Assembly: GCA_027066595.1 (NCBI GenBank)
Contig: JAMONG010000145.1
Coordinates: 1 to 10,655, forward strand
DNA length: 10,655 bases
Direction: 5' to 3'
Source: Sulfurovum sp.
GTDB taxonomy: Bacteria > Campylobacterota > Campylobacteria > Campylobacterales > Sulfurovaceae
The notes under the pieces were generated by a model. That model made no database searches, was not told the origin of the DNA, and worked only from the letters and a program-made list of their open reading frames with translations. This document shows positions 1 to 5,743 of the stretch, one piece after another. Positions within the stretch are counted from its first letter, which is position 1; each line of letters starts with the position of its first letter. The position numbers and the translations under genes were made by a program.

Positions 1-358
1 AGATGACTGCTTGCCGCTCTCTGTCACTAAAGCAAAGTCTTTAGGCATGGTAGATGAAGTCTTTACCATAGAAGACTACTATGAGGACTTACATACTTTT
101 GCTAAGAGCAAGTATGACGATGACTATATATGGGCAAAACAAGACTACTTAGAAGAGAATAGAGCCATGATAGAAGCACTCAAAGAGAAAGAGCTTGAAG
201 TAATGCATCCAGAGTTTTGGGATAAGCAGAGTGACTTTCATACTTTACGACAAGAATTTGTCTATAAAGTATGCCCAAGAGAGACACCAATACGTTTACA
301 AAATATAACCAATGTAGGGTGTTGTACCCTTACAACACCAAAGGATAATCATGCATGA
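1..358 (+). CDS. hypX: Hydrogenase maturation factor HypX (HoxX), C-terminal end, 5' truncated by window edge
   Basis: Only the last ~118 codons are present; the frame is open to the left edge, so the TTG at 11 is an internal Leu codon. The visible protein has the crotonase-type segment CLPLSVTKAKSLGMVDEVF followed by a charged helical tail with LRQEFVYK, which fits the C-terminal enoyl-CoA-hydratase-like domain of HypX. HypX makes the CO ligand of the [NiFe]-hydrogenase active site from formyl-tetrahydrofolate via formyl-CoA, a route associated with growth in the presence of oxygen (family knowledge). hypA follows with an 8-nt overlap (ATGCATGA), so the two are co-transcribed and probably translationally coupled. 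The final ~18 residues after VYKVCPRETPIRL come partly from a palindromic element and are probably not part of the folded domain. The main alternative, a metabolic enoyl-CoA hydratase, is disfavoured by the tail and the hypA neighbour. Confidence 0.85.
   Translation, partial: DDCLPLSVTKAKSLGMVDEVFTIEDYYEDLHTFAKSKYDDDYIWAKQDYLEENRAMIEALKEKELEVMHPEFWDKQSDFHTLRQEFVYKVCPRETPIRLQNITNVGCCTLTTPKDNHA
314..339 (+). repeat. GTAG-type REP-like palindrome in the hypX 3' end
   Basis: GTAG (314-317) is followed by an 8-bp perfect stem, GGTGTTGT (318-325) and ACAACACC (332-339), around a 6-nt loop. A GTAG tetranucleotide next to a GC-containing palindrome is the hallmark of REP elements mobilised by RAYT transposases. 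An alternative, mutually exclusive stem can form between TGTAGGGT (313-320) and ACCCTTACA (326-334). The element lies inside the last hypX codons and ends one base before the AAGGA ribosome binding site of hypA. A copy-number search of the genome would decide whether it is a true REP; only one copy was seen here. Confidence 0.5.
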
Positions 359-692
359 ATACAGTGTAGTACAAGCACTACTCAACCAATGTGAAGAACA
401 CGCAGCACAAAACAATGCCACGAAGGTCACGAAGGTCATTACCAAGATAGGTGTGATGTCTGGCATAGAAACACACCTACTACAAACTGCCTTTGATATT
501 TTCAAAGAAGGCACCATTTGTGAAGACGCGGAGTTTGTGCAGAACATACAGAAGCTCAAACTAGAGTGTAAAGAGTGTGGCAATGTTTTCGAGGTAGATG
601 AAGTACGTTACTACTGCCATAAGTGTGAGAGTTTAAGAGTTAAAGTACTCGATGGGGAAGATATGTACCTCATGAGTTTAGAGATGATATAA
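351..692 (+). CDS. hypA: Hydrogenase/urease nickel incorporation protein HypA
   Basis: A 113-residue protein of normal HypA length. It starts MHE, and His2 is the nickel ligand in the family. The zinc site is clear: C73-K-E-C76 and C89-H-K-C92, the two CxxC pairs of the HypA zinc-ribbon. HypA works with HypB in the cytoplasm to load nickel into the large subunit of [NiFe] hydrogenase, and in some Helicobacteraceae also into urease (family knowledge). The ATG is supported by AAGGA at 341-345, five nt upstream, and overlaps the hypX stop. A palindrome ends directly before this ribosome binding site and could affect translation (inference). The next gene starts 20 bp downstream on the same strand, so they are probably in one operon. 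Confidence 0.97.
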   Translation: MHEYSVVQALLNQCEEHAAQNNATKVTKVITKIGVMSGIETHLLQTAFDIFKEGTICEDAEFVQNIQKLKLECKECGNVFEVDEVRYYCHKCESLRVKVLDGEDMYLMSLEMI

Positions 693-712
693 AATAAAAC
701 TAAGGAATTTTT

Positions 713-1462
713 ATGCAAGAATATTGGGAATTATATATGAAAAACTTAGAGGGTAGCCCAGCCTCTATACAGTTTAATGCAGGTATCTCTATGGAGATTG
801 AAGAGTTGGGATATACCTATCCGACTATTGCCTTTGTGAAAGCAAAGCTCAAAGAGCCAAAAGAAAATGGGTTACTTTCAGAGCATGAAGAACCAGAAAT
901 CCTCTTTATGGAAGACAAGCTAGAAGCCTCTATGATAAAATTTCGCATAGGCAAGTATGTGGGACGTGTGATTTCAGATGGTTATGTGACATTTTTGTAC
1001 TATGTGCAGTTTACCTATAACTGGGCTGACTTTATAGAGTTTGCGTTGAACGAGCATCAAAGCTACGAGGTAACAAATGGACATAGTGAAGATGGCGAAT
1101 GGAACTACTATAAAAAACTACTCTACCCGACAGCTAGAGAGTGGCAAATCATTCAAAACCATAAGGTATGTGATAACCTAAGAGAGCAAGAAGATAACTT
1201 ACATTTTGCACGTGCGATAGAACATAAGATATTTATGCAATCAGTAGATAAACAAGAAGCATTAGAGGCTACACTTCTTGCTGATGGTTTTAAAGTAAAA
1301 AAAGAGATAGAAAATGAAGAGGGTGTTAAGGGGCTAAGCTTCTACCGTTTAGACAAACCTTTCTACCATGACATTGATGCCATTACCCTTGGACTTATAG
1401 ACATTGCTGAAGCACATGATGCACTGTATGATGGATGGGAAACGAGTGTAGTTAAGAGTTAA
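713..1462 (+). CDS. DUF695 / RraB-like two-domain protein of unknown role
   Basis: 249 residues, no signal peptide or membrane segment. Residues ~1-130, beginning YWELYMKNLEGSPASIQFN, resemble the DUF695 family. Residues ~160-245, with the pattern around ALEATLLADGFKVKKEIE, resemble the RraB-type fold (regulator of RNase E inhibition). DUF695 followed by an RraB-like domain is a known architecture with no established biochemical role. Both halves are rich in aromatic and acidic residues. AAGGA at 702-706 supports the ATG at 713. The gene lies 20 bp after hypA and is probably co-transcribed with it, but no hydrogenase role is known for this family. Its TAA overlaps the stop of the convergent protease gene (shared TTAA). 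The domain call is from memory of family patterns; a profile search would settle it. Confidence 0.7.
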   Translation: MQEYWELYMKNLEGSPASIQFNAGISMEIEELGYTYPTIAFVKAKLKEPKENGLLSEHEEPEILFMEDKLEASMIKFRIGKYVGRVISDGYVTFLYYVQFTYNWADFIEFALNEHQSYEVTNGHSEDGEWNYYKKLLYPTAREWQIIQNHKVCDNLREQEDNLHFARAIEHKIFMQSVDKQEALEATLLADGFKVKKEIENEEGVKGLSFYRLDKPFYHDIDAITLGLIDIAEAHDALYDGWETSVVKS

Positions 1463-1992
1463 ATCATCACTCCCGATGGGTCTTTGGCTCTGTTAATGAT
1501 TTCTGAAAGGGTAGTAGTCTTCTCTTTCTTAGTATGGCTAATATCATGCTTCGTAAGATACTGTAATACAACAGAGATATAGCCATCAAAAGCGTGGATG
1601 AGTGGATCACTTAATCCAAATGCAAAAGTGACTTCAGCAGGGACAATGCCTATGACAATAGCTTGGGGTATCTCTTTGCCTTGAAGTTCCATCATATCCA
1701 TACATTGGAGTATGCCTATCTCGTGTGCACCCCCGTTGTTAAGACCATATCCAGAGATTTCTTTAGCAGGTATAGCATAAATGGAAGCAGGGGCATCGTT
1801 AAGTTCTAAACAATCAAGTACGATGACATGGTCACTCTCTTCTAAGACATTTAAAAGATGAATTCCCTCAACGCCACCATTAATGATTTCTATATCTTCG
1901 GAAAAAGAGTAGTTTTCGTTGAGGTAACTAGCTGCATACACACCTAACCCATCATCTTTTTGTAGTACGTTGCCTATGCCTATGATTACCAT
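1459..1992 (-). CDS. hyaD: [NiFe]-hydrogenase maturation endopeptidase (HyaD/HybD/HupD family)
   Basis: 177 residues. The N-terminus MVIIGIGNVLQKDDGLGV has the family GxGN..DDG motif. The nickel-sensing ligands of HybD (Glu16, Asp62, His93) correspond here to Asp14, Asp60 (VIVLDCLEL) and His90 (GGAHEIGIL). These proteases check nickel insertion and then clip the C-terminal peptide of the hydrogenase large subunit, the final maturation step. Residues ~150-177 form a polar tail that looks non-catalytic. The gene faces hypX-hypA, so it is transcribed separately, with a good -10 (TATAAT) 26 nt before the ATG. The ribosome binding site (GGAT) is weak. It follows ssb on the same strand, so read-through from ssb is possible unless the hairpin at 2056-2082 stops it. 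Its substrate, the hydrogenase large subunit, is outside the window. Confidence 0.92.
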   Translation of the reverse strand: MVIIGIGNVLQKDDGLGVYAASYLNENYSFSEDIEIINGGVEGIHLLNVLEESDHVIVLDCLELNDAPASIYAIPAKEISGYGLNNGGAHEIGILQCMDMMELQGKEIPQAIVIGIVPAEVTFAFGLSDPLIHAFDGYISVVLQYLTKHDISHTKKEKTTTLSEIINRAKDPSGVMI

Positions 1993-2018
1993 ATTTATCC
2001 GTTGTTTTAGAGTATTAA

Positions 2019-2047
2019 ATTATAGCGTAGATTATATCTGTGTGTAG
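2019..2047 (-). promoter_or_regulatory. Candidate sigma-70 promoter of the hydrogenase protease gene
   Basis: On the - strand a perfect TATAAT (2019-2024) sits 26 nt upstream of the ATG at 1992. A second TATAAT (2031-2036) lies 12 nt further upstream. There is no good -35 box (CTACAC at 2042-2047), which is common for sigma-70 promoters in Campylobacterota. Confidence 0.45.
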
Positions 2048-2055
2048 GATTTTAA

Positions 2056-2082
2056 GTAACTATATCAGTAGAATATAGTTAC
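2056..2082 (-). terminator. Hairpin downstream of ssb, candidate weak terminator
   Basis: GTAACTATAT (2056-2065) pairs perfectly with ATATAGTTAC (2073-2082) around a 7-nt loop. It begins 31 nt after the ssb stop codon. In the ssb direction it is followed by TTAAAATCC, a poor U-tract, so it may act as an RNA 3' stabiliser or a leaky terminator. Confidence 0.4.
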
Positions 2083-2113
2083 GTGAAGTGAAGTGTGTAT
2101 ATTTTAATTTTGT

Positions 2114-2617
2114 CTAAAACGGTATTTCATCTTCATTGATGTCAATTTCTGGAATGTTTGGTGTAGGTTGTGGTGCGGCTGCAGGAGCGGATGGTGCAGG
2201 TTGGCTATAGCTGTTTTGTTGTTGTGCAGGTGCTTCATAAGAAGACCCTCCTTGTTGGCTATATCCATTTCCACCCATAGGTGCTGCTTCATCTTTGCTT
2301 CCTAGCATTTGGAGGCTTTCTACAGTCACTGAGTGCTTGCTTCTTTTACTTCCATCTTGTGCTGTCCACTGGTCTAACTTCAATCTTCCGTCTACTAAAA
2401 CTTTGCTACCTTTACGTAAGTACTGGTTGGCAATCTCAGCAGTTCTTCCAAAGAATGTAATGTCAACGAAAAGAACTTCTTCTTTTTGTTCACCTGTTTG
2501 AGATTTAAATTTACGTGAAGTTGCGATGGCAGTATTACCAATCGCAGCACCACTTTGTGTATATCTAATCTCAATATCTCTGGTTAGGTTTCCTGCTAAA
2601 ATTATCTTGTTGTACAT
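2114..2617 (-). CDS. ssb: Single-stranded DNA-binding protein
   Basis: 167 residues. The OB-fold spans ~1-105, starting MYNKIILAGNLTRDIEIRYT and including the FVDITFFG strand and YLRKGSKVLVDGRLK. A Gly/Gln/Pro-rich flexible linker follows (~112-155). The last residues, IDINEDEIPF, are the acidic interaction tail that recruits replication and repair proteins. SSB coats single-stranded DNA at forks. The ATG is supported by AGGAG seven nt upstream. The gene starts 27 bp after the rpsF stop, which is the standard rpsF-ssb pairing. In relatives rpsR normally follows; here only 121 bp separate ssb from the hydrogenase protease gene, so rpsR must be elsewhere. Confidence 0.97.
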   Translation of the reverse strand: MYNKIILAGNLTRDIEIRYTQSGAAIGNTAIATSRKFKSQTGEQKEEVLFVDITFFGRTAEIANQYLRKGSKVLVDGRLKLDQWTAQDGSKRSKHSVTVESLQMLGSKDEAAPMGGNGYSQQGGSSYEAPAQQQNSYSQPAPSAPAAAPQPTPNIPEIDINEDEIPF

Positions 2618-2644
2618 AAGGTTGCTCCTGTTAAGTGCTTTTAA

Positions 2645-3079
2645 TTACGCTTCTGTTGATTCAGATGCTGCTGGTGTTGCTTCTTCTGCAACAACTGGAG
2701 CCGCTTCTTCTGCAACTGGTGCTGCTTCTACTACAGGTTCAGCTTTTTTGTTTGCTGACTCTACAAGTTTATTGAACTGTGTAAGTTCTTTGTTTTTTAC
2801 ATATTTAACAGTTAAAAACTTGATAACATCTTCACTAATTTTAAGATTTCTTTCAAGCTCGTTGATAAGTGTACCTTCTGCTTTATAGAAAAGAACAGTG
2901 TAGTAACCTCTCTCATGTTTTTCAACAGGATAAGCAAGTTTTCTCATACCCATGTCGTTAGTAGCAAGAAGTTCCCCACCGTTGTTAGCAACGATCTCTT
3001 TAATTTTTGCAATCTGTGCTGCAGTTTCTTCGTCTGTAAGTGTAGGTTTAACTACAAACAGTGTTTCATAACAAGTCAT
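2645..3079 (-). CDS. rpsF: 30S ribosomal protein S6 with an acidic Ala/Glu/Pro-rich tail
   Basis: 144 residues from the ATG at 3079, chosen because AAGGAA lies just upstream and the conserved S6 N-terminus (MTCYETLFVVKPTL) begins there. An in-frame start at 3130 would add 17 residues with no homology pattern. Residues 1-~110 are the S6 core, with the conserved MRKLAYPVEKHERGYYTVLF region. Residues 113-144 are a low-complexity tail containing eight Glu and many Ala and Pro, built from an imperfect repeat (AAPVAEE, AAPVVAEE). S6 binds S18 in the small-subunit platform. It is the first gene of rpsF-ssb on this strand, downstream of a 269-bp gap shared with the divergent Rieske gene. Strong identification; the role of the tail is unknown. 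Confidence 0.97.
   Translation of the reverse strand: MTCYETLFVVKPTLTDEETAAQIAKIKEIVANNGGELLATNDMGMRKLAYPVEKHERGYYTVLFYKAEGTLINELERNLKISEDVIKFLTVKYVKNKELTQFNKLVESANKKAEPVVEAAPVAEEAAPVVAEEATPAASESTEA
2679..2716 (-). repeat. Short repeat encoding the S6 tail
   Basis: The 14-mer GCTTCTTCTGCAAC occurs at 2679-2692 and again at 2703-2716, a period of 24 nt. In the coding direction this gives the repeated AAPV(V)AEE unit of the S6 tail. Repeat slippage could change the tail length between strains. Confidence 0.7.
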
Positions 3080-3176
3080 ATTGTTTCCTTTTGGTTTAAT
3101 AGCCCATATAAATGCGGGTACAGTGTTCATTGAGCAGCACTAAAATGATTAGTCATTTGAGCTAGCTACTAAGTAC

Positions 3177-3205
3177 ATAATGTATATCCGTCCAAAAATG
3201 AGCAA
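3177..3205 (-). promoter_or_regulatory. Candidate rpsF-ssb promoter
   Basis: On the - strand, TTGCTC (3200-3205) and CATTAT (3177-3182) are separated by 17 bp, about 97 nt upstream of the rpsF ATG. Both boxes are partial matches to sigma-70 consensus. The position in the divergent gap fits transcription of rpsF-ssb independently of holA. Confidence 0.3.
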
Positions 3206-3241
3206 GAATTTTGGAAGCGTTATGTTACCATAGTGTCTCTT

Positions 3242-3314
3242 AATCGCACTTTATGAGGAGAATCGCATATTTTTTGTTGTAAATCCTTGACATTAATCAA
3301 TTATACTGTACTAT
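3242..3314 (+). promoter_or_regulatory. Candidate promoter region of the Rieske gene, with a direct repeat
   Basis: TTGACA (3287-3292) is a perfect -35 box and TACTAT (3309-3314) lies 16 bp downstream as a 4/6 -10. TATACT (3302-3307) is an alternative -10 if the -35 is not used. Upstream, the heptamer AATCGCA occurs twice (3242-3248 and 3261-3267), 19 nt start to start, in a position where an activator could bind (inference). The gene has a good ribosome binding site, AAAAAGG (3334-3340), eight nt before its ATG. Confidence 0.4.
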
Positions 3315-3348
3315 TTGATTATCTTAACTGACTAAAAAGGATTATATT

Positions 3349-4074
3349 ATGGAAAGAAGAAATTTTTTAAAACTATCAGCAACATCGGCAGCAGCAGTAG
3401 CTATGGCACCATCACTTGTGACACAAAAACTTTATGCAGAAGATGGATCACTCTTTAAAACGTATGAAAAAGTACAACTTAAAGATGCCGATGGTAAAGC
3501 ACTTAAAGCATCAGCACTTGTAGAAGAAGAAAACTATGTATTTGCTTACCCACATGCTGGAACACCCGCAATTATGGTTAACCTTAAAGAAGCAGCATCT
3601 AAAGAGGTAAAACTTAAGGCTGAAGATGGAACAGAGTATGTATTTAAAGGTGGTGCTGGATCAAAAGGAACTGTGGTTGCTTATTCTGCTATTTGTGCAC
3701 ACCAAATGACACGTCCAACTAGAGCGATGTCAATGTTCCAATACGTTCCAACAACAGGTAAAACAATCGCTTATGATAAAGCAGGTGTCTTTGTATGTTC
3801 ATCTCACCTTGCAGCTTATGATGCGGTTAATGGTGGTAAAGTACTTGCAGGTCCTGCAAATCAAGGCTTAGCACAAATTGTACTTGAAATAGACGCAGAT
3901 GATAATATTTGGGCAGTAGCTGTACTCGGTCCAGATAAGTTTGAAGAGTATTTTGATGCATTTAAACAAGAACTCAAAGCTGAGTTTGGTAGAAAAGGTG
4001 CAAAAAAGCTTACTAAAGAAGAAGCAAAAGTGGAAACACTTAAAAACTTCACAGCTGAAATTATTCAAGCATAA
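3349..4074 (+). CDS. Tat-exported Rieske [2Fe-2S] protein
   Basis: 241 residues. The N-terminus MERRNFLKLSATSAAAVAMA is a twin-arginine signal with an Ala-rich core; it may be cleaved after A30 (KLYA/EDG) or kept as a membrane anchor. The cluster ligands are C116-A-H118 and C150-S-S-H153, and the Pro-loop equivalent is GPANQGL (168-174). Two features differ from bc1-type Rieske proteins: neither box has the extra disulfide Cys, and 31 residues separate H118 from C150 instead of about 15-17. The C-terminal ~45 residues are a Lys/Glu-rich helical tail. The protein should act in the periplasm as a one-electron carrier. It lies 210 bp upstream of a Tat-exported FccB-like flavoprotein on the same strand, suggesting they work together (inference). 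It is not part of a petABC operon. Identification as Rieske is firm; partner and substrate are not. Confidence 0.88.
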   Translation: MERRNFLKLSATSAAAVAMAPSLVTQKLYAEDGSLFKTYEKVQLKDADGKALKASALVEEENYVFAYPHAGTPAIMVNLKEAASKEVKLKAEDGTEYVFKGGAGSKGTVVAYSAICAHQMTRPTRAMSMFQYVPTTGKTIAYDKAGVFVCSSHLAAYDAVNGGKVLAGPANQGLAQIVLEIDADDNIWAVAVLGPDKFEEYFDAFKQELKAEFGRKGAKKLTKEEAKVETLKNFTAEIIQA

Positions 4075-4284
4075 CCCCAATATAGTGTGCGGTCTTTACC
4101 GTACATTATCTTAACTATAACCTATCCAAAACTCTCTAAAATCACTTTGTATCCTTTTGATACATCTTAAAAATAATTTATAAAAAGCTTCAAAATCTTT
4201 GTAATAGTTCGAAGTATTCTGTCATAATTTGATTACTTTATATTATATAAAGAGATTAACAAACCAATTCTAATAGGAGACATT
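4075..4284 (+). other. Intergenic region between the Rieske and FccB-like genes
   Basis: 210 bp, very AT-rich, no ORF of note. It holds a 7-bp hairpin with one G-U pair (GTGCGGT 4087-4093, ACCGTAC 4098-4104) 12 nt after the Rieske stop, and a second hairpin (TGTATC 4148-4153, GATACA 4159-4164) followed by TCTTAAAAATAA. Neither has a proper U-tract. TATATT (4239-4244) and overlapping TATTAT are possible -10 boxes for the downstream gene. Its strong ribosome binding site AGGAG is at 4275-4279. The second gene may have both read-through and its own promoter. Confidence 0.4.
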
Positions 4285-5646
4285 ATGGCAATGAATAGAA
4301 GAGATACATTTAAGCTTGCAGGTGTTGCAGCAGCAGCAGCGGCAATGCCAAGCATGGCAGTAGCAAGTGGAGCAACAGGAACAAAAACAACTGGTAAATC
4401 AGTAGTAATCGTAGGAGCTGGTTTCGGTGGACTTACAATGGCAAAAGCACTTAGAAAAGGTGACAAAAGCATTGATGTAACAGTTATCGAAAAAAGATCT
4501 ATGCATATGGCTTGTCCACTATCAAATGGACTACTTGGTGGACTTGATAATATGAGTTTAAGTATGTTTGTTGGTGATTACGCACAACCAGCTACTAAAT
4601 ATGGTTATAACTTTGTAAATTCAGAAGTTGTATCTATCGATAGAGCAGCAAAAACTGTTACAACTTCAACTGCAGGTACAATTGGTTATGACATTCTTGT
4701 ATTGTCTCCAGGTATTGCATATGATTACGCTAAACAATTCCCAAAATGGGATGCAATGAAAACTGCAGCAGTAGCAGCAGCATGTCCAGCAGCATTAATG
4801 CCAGGTAATGAGCATATTGCACTTAAGAGACAACTTGAAAATATGGATGATGGTAACGTATATATCATACCACCAGCAAAAGGTAAGTTTAGATGTCCTC
4901 CAGCACCATATGAGAGAACAGCAATGATTGCAAACTACATGAAAAACGAAGGTATTAAAGGAAAAGTAATTGTTCTTGATACAAGAGGTGGTAAATTTGC
5001 AAAAGGTAAAGCATTTAAAGAGTCTTGGGCTGATTTATTCTCAGACATCATTGAGTACAAAGGTCTTACACAAGTAACAGATGTAGATCCAGCAGCAAAA
5101 ACAATCACATATACAGAATTTGCAAATGTTGATGATGAAAAAGGTGTATCTAAAACTGAAAAATACGAAGTATGTAACCTTATCCCTATCAATAAATGTT
5201 CACCTGTTATTGCAATGGCAGATATTGAGCACAATGGTGCAGGTTATGCAAAAATGGATGGATACAGCTTCAGATCTAAAACAGATAAAAATGTTTACGT
5301 AATTGGTGATGCAGTAACGCATAAAATCCCACCATCAGGTCAAACTGCAATCTGGGGTTCACACAGAGCAACAGGTCAAATTATTGCACAGCTTAATGGT
5401 AAAGTTGAGGATCCAATTAAAGGTCTTCCAGCTAAAGCAGCAAACGTATGTTTCTCAATGGTAGGTGGTAAACCAGAAGAAGCAATTATGGTAACACATA
5501 CATTCTCAGCTGATAAATCAGGTGTACTTAAAGGTAAAGGAAATGTTCCTAAGCCAAAAGATGGAAACGGTAAGTTTAGATCTAAAGGTACAGCTAAAGC
5601 TACTAGAGAGTGGTTTGGTGGAGTAATGAGAGAAATGTTCGCATAG
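4285..5646 (+). CDS. fccB: Tat-exported FAD protein, flavocytochrome c sulfide dehydrogenase (FccB/SoxF-like)
   Basis: 453 residues. A Tat signal starts MAMNRRDTFKLAGVAAAAAA, with likely cleavage after A27 (AVA/SGA); the motif is RRDTFK rather than RRxFLK. The FAD dinucleotide fold is VIVGAGFGG (41-49), and the second FAD contact is VYVIGDAV (337-344). FccB hallmarks follow: CPLSNGLLGG, ILVLSPGI, FRCPPAPYERTA and VCFSMV. C204 and C389 match the redox-active disulfide pair next to the flavin in FccB. The C-terminus (TREWFGGVMREMF) also fits FccB and lacks the amphipathic helices of membrane sulfide:quinone reductases. The expected reaction is periplasmic oxidation of sulfide to sulfur. In characterised enzymes electrons pass to a c-type cytochrome subunit; none is encoded here, and the neighbour is a Rieske protein. 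Arg is AGA and Ala mostly GCA, suggesting high expression. The true substrate is inferred. Confidence 0.82.
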   Translation: MAMNRRDTFKLAGVAAAAAAMPSMAVASGATGTKTTGKSVVIVGAGFGGLTMAKALRKGDKSIDVTVIEKRSMHMACPLSNGLLGGLDNMSLSMFVGDYAQPATKYGYNFVNSEVVSIDRAAKTVTTSTAGTIGYDILVLSPGIAYDYAKQFPKWDAMKTAAVAAACPAALMPGNEHIALKRQLENMDDGNVYIIPPAKGKFRCPPAPYERTAMIANYMKNEGIKGKVIVLDTRGGKFAKGKAFKESWADLFSDIIEYKGLTQVTDVDPAAKTITYTEFANVDDEKGVSKTEKYEVCNLIPINKCSPVIAMADIEHNGAGYAKMDGYSFRSKTDKNVYVIGDAVTHKIPPSGQTAIWGSHRATGQIIAQLNGKVEDPIKGLPAKAANVCFSMVGGKPEEAIMVTHTFSADKSGVLKGKGNVPKPKDGNGKFRSKGTAKATREWFGGVMREMFA

Positions 5647-5675
5647 TCTCAAATAGATAATCTTTATGATTATTT

Positions 5676-5700
5676 GCACTCATCTTTTGAAGATGGGTGC
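5676..5700 (+). terminator. Strong hairpin after the FccB-like gene, candidate terminator
   Basis: GCACTCATCTT (5676-5686) pairs with AAGATGGGTGC (5690-5700) with one G-U wobble and a 3-nt loop, 29 nt after the stop codon. A smaller AT hairpin (ATAATC 5657-5662, GATTAT 5668-5673) precedes it. The following GGTCATTTAC is not a good U-tract. It lies between convergent genes and could also serve holA on the other strand. Confidence 0.5.
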
Positions 5701-5743
5701 GGTCATTTACTTGACGTAAACTCTCTTACCCAAACTTCAAAAT

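Noticed and set aside
1..358. Enoyl-CoA hydratase of fatty-acid metabolism
   Set aside because: The crotonase-like segment with LRQEFVYK tail, directly overlapping hypA, fits HypX better.
3080..3130. Upstream start extending rpsF by 17 residues
   Set aside because: The internal ATG at 3079 has AAGGAA just upstream and begins the conserved S6 N-terminus; the extension has no family pattern.
3302..3307. TATACT as the -10 partner of TTGACA (3287-3292)
   Set aside because: The spacing is only 9 bp; it would work only as a -10 without that -35.
4935..5234. Long antisense reading frames inside the FccB-like and rnr genes
   Set aside because: They are shadows of the coding strand caused by codon bias, with no ribosome binding site or family pattern.
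4285..5646. Membrane-associated sulfide:quinone oxidoreductase
   Set aside because: It has a Tat signal, the FRCPPAPYER block and an FccB-type C-terminus, and lacks the C-terminal amphipathic membrane helices.
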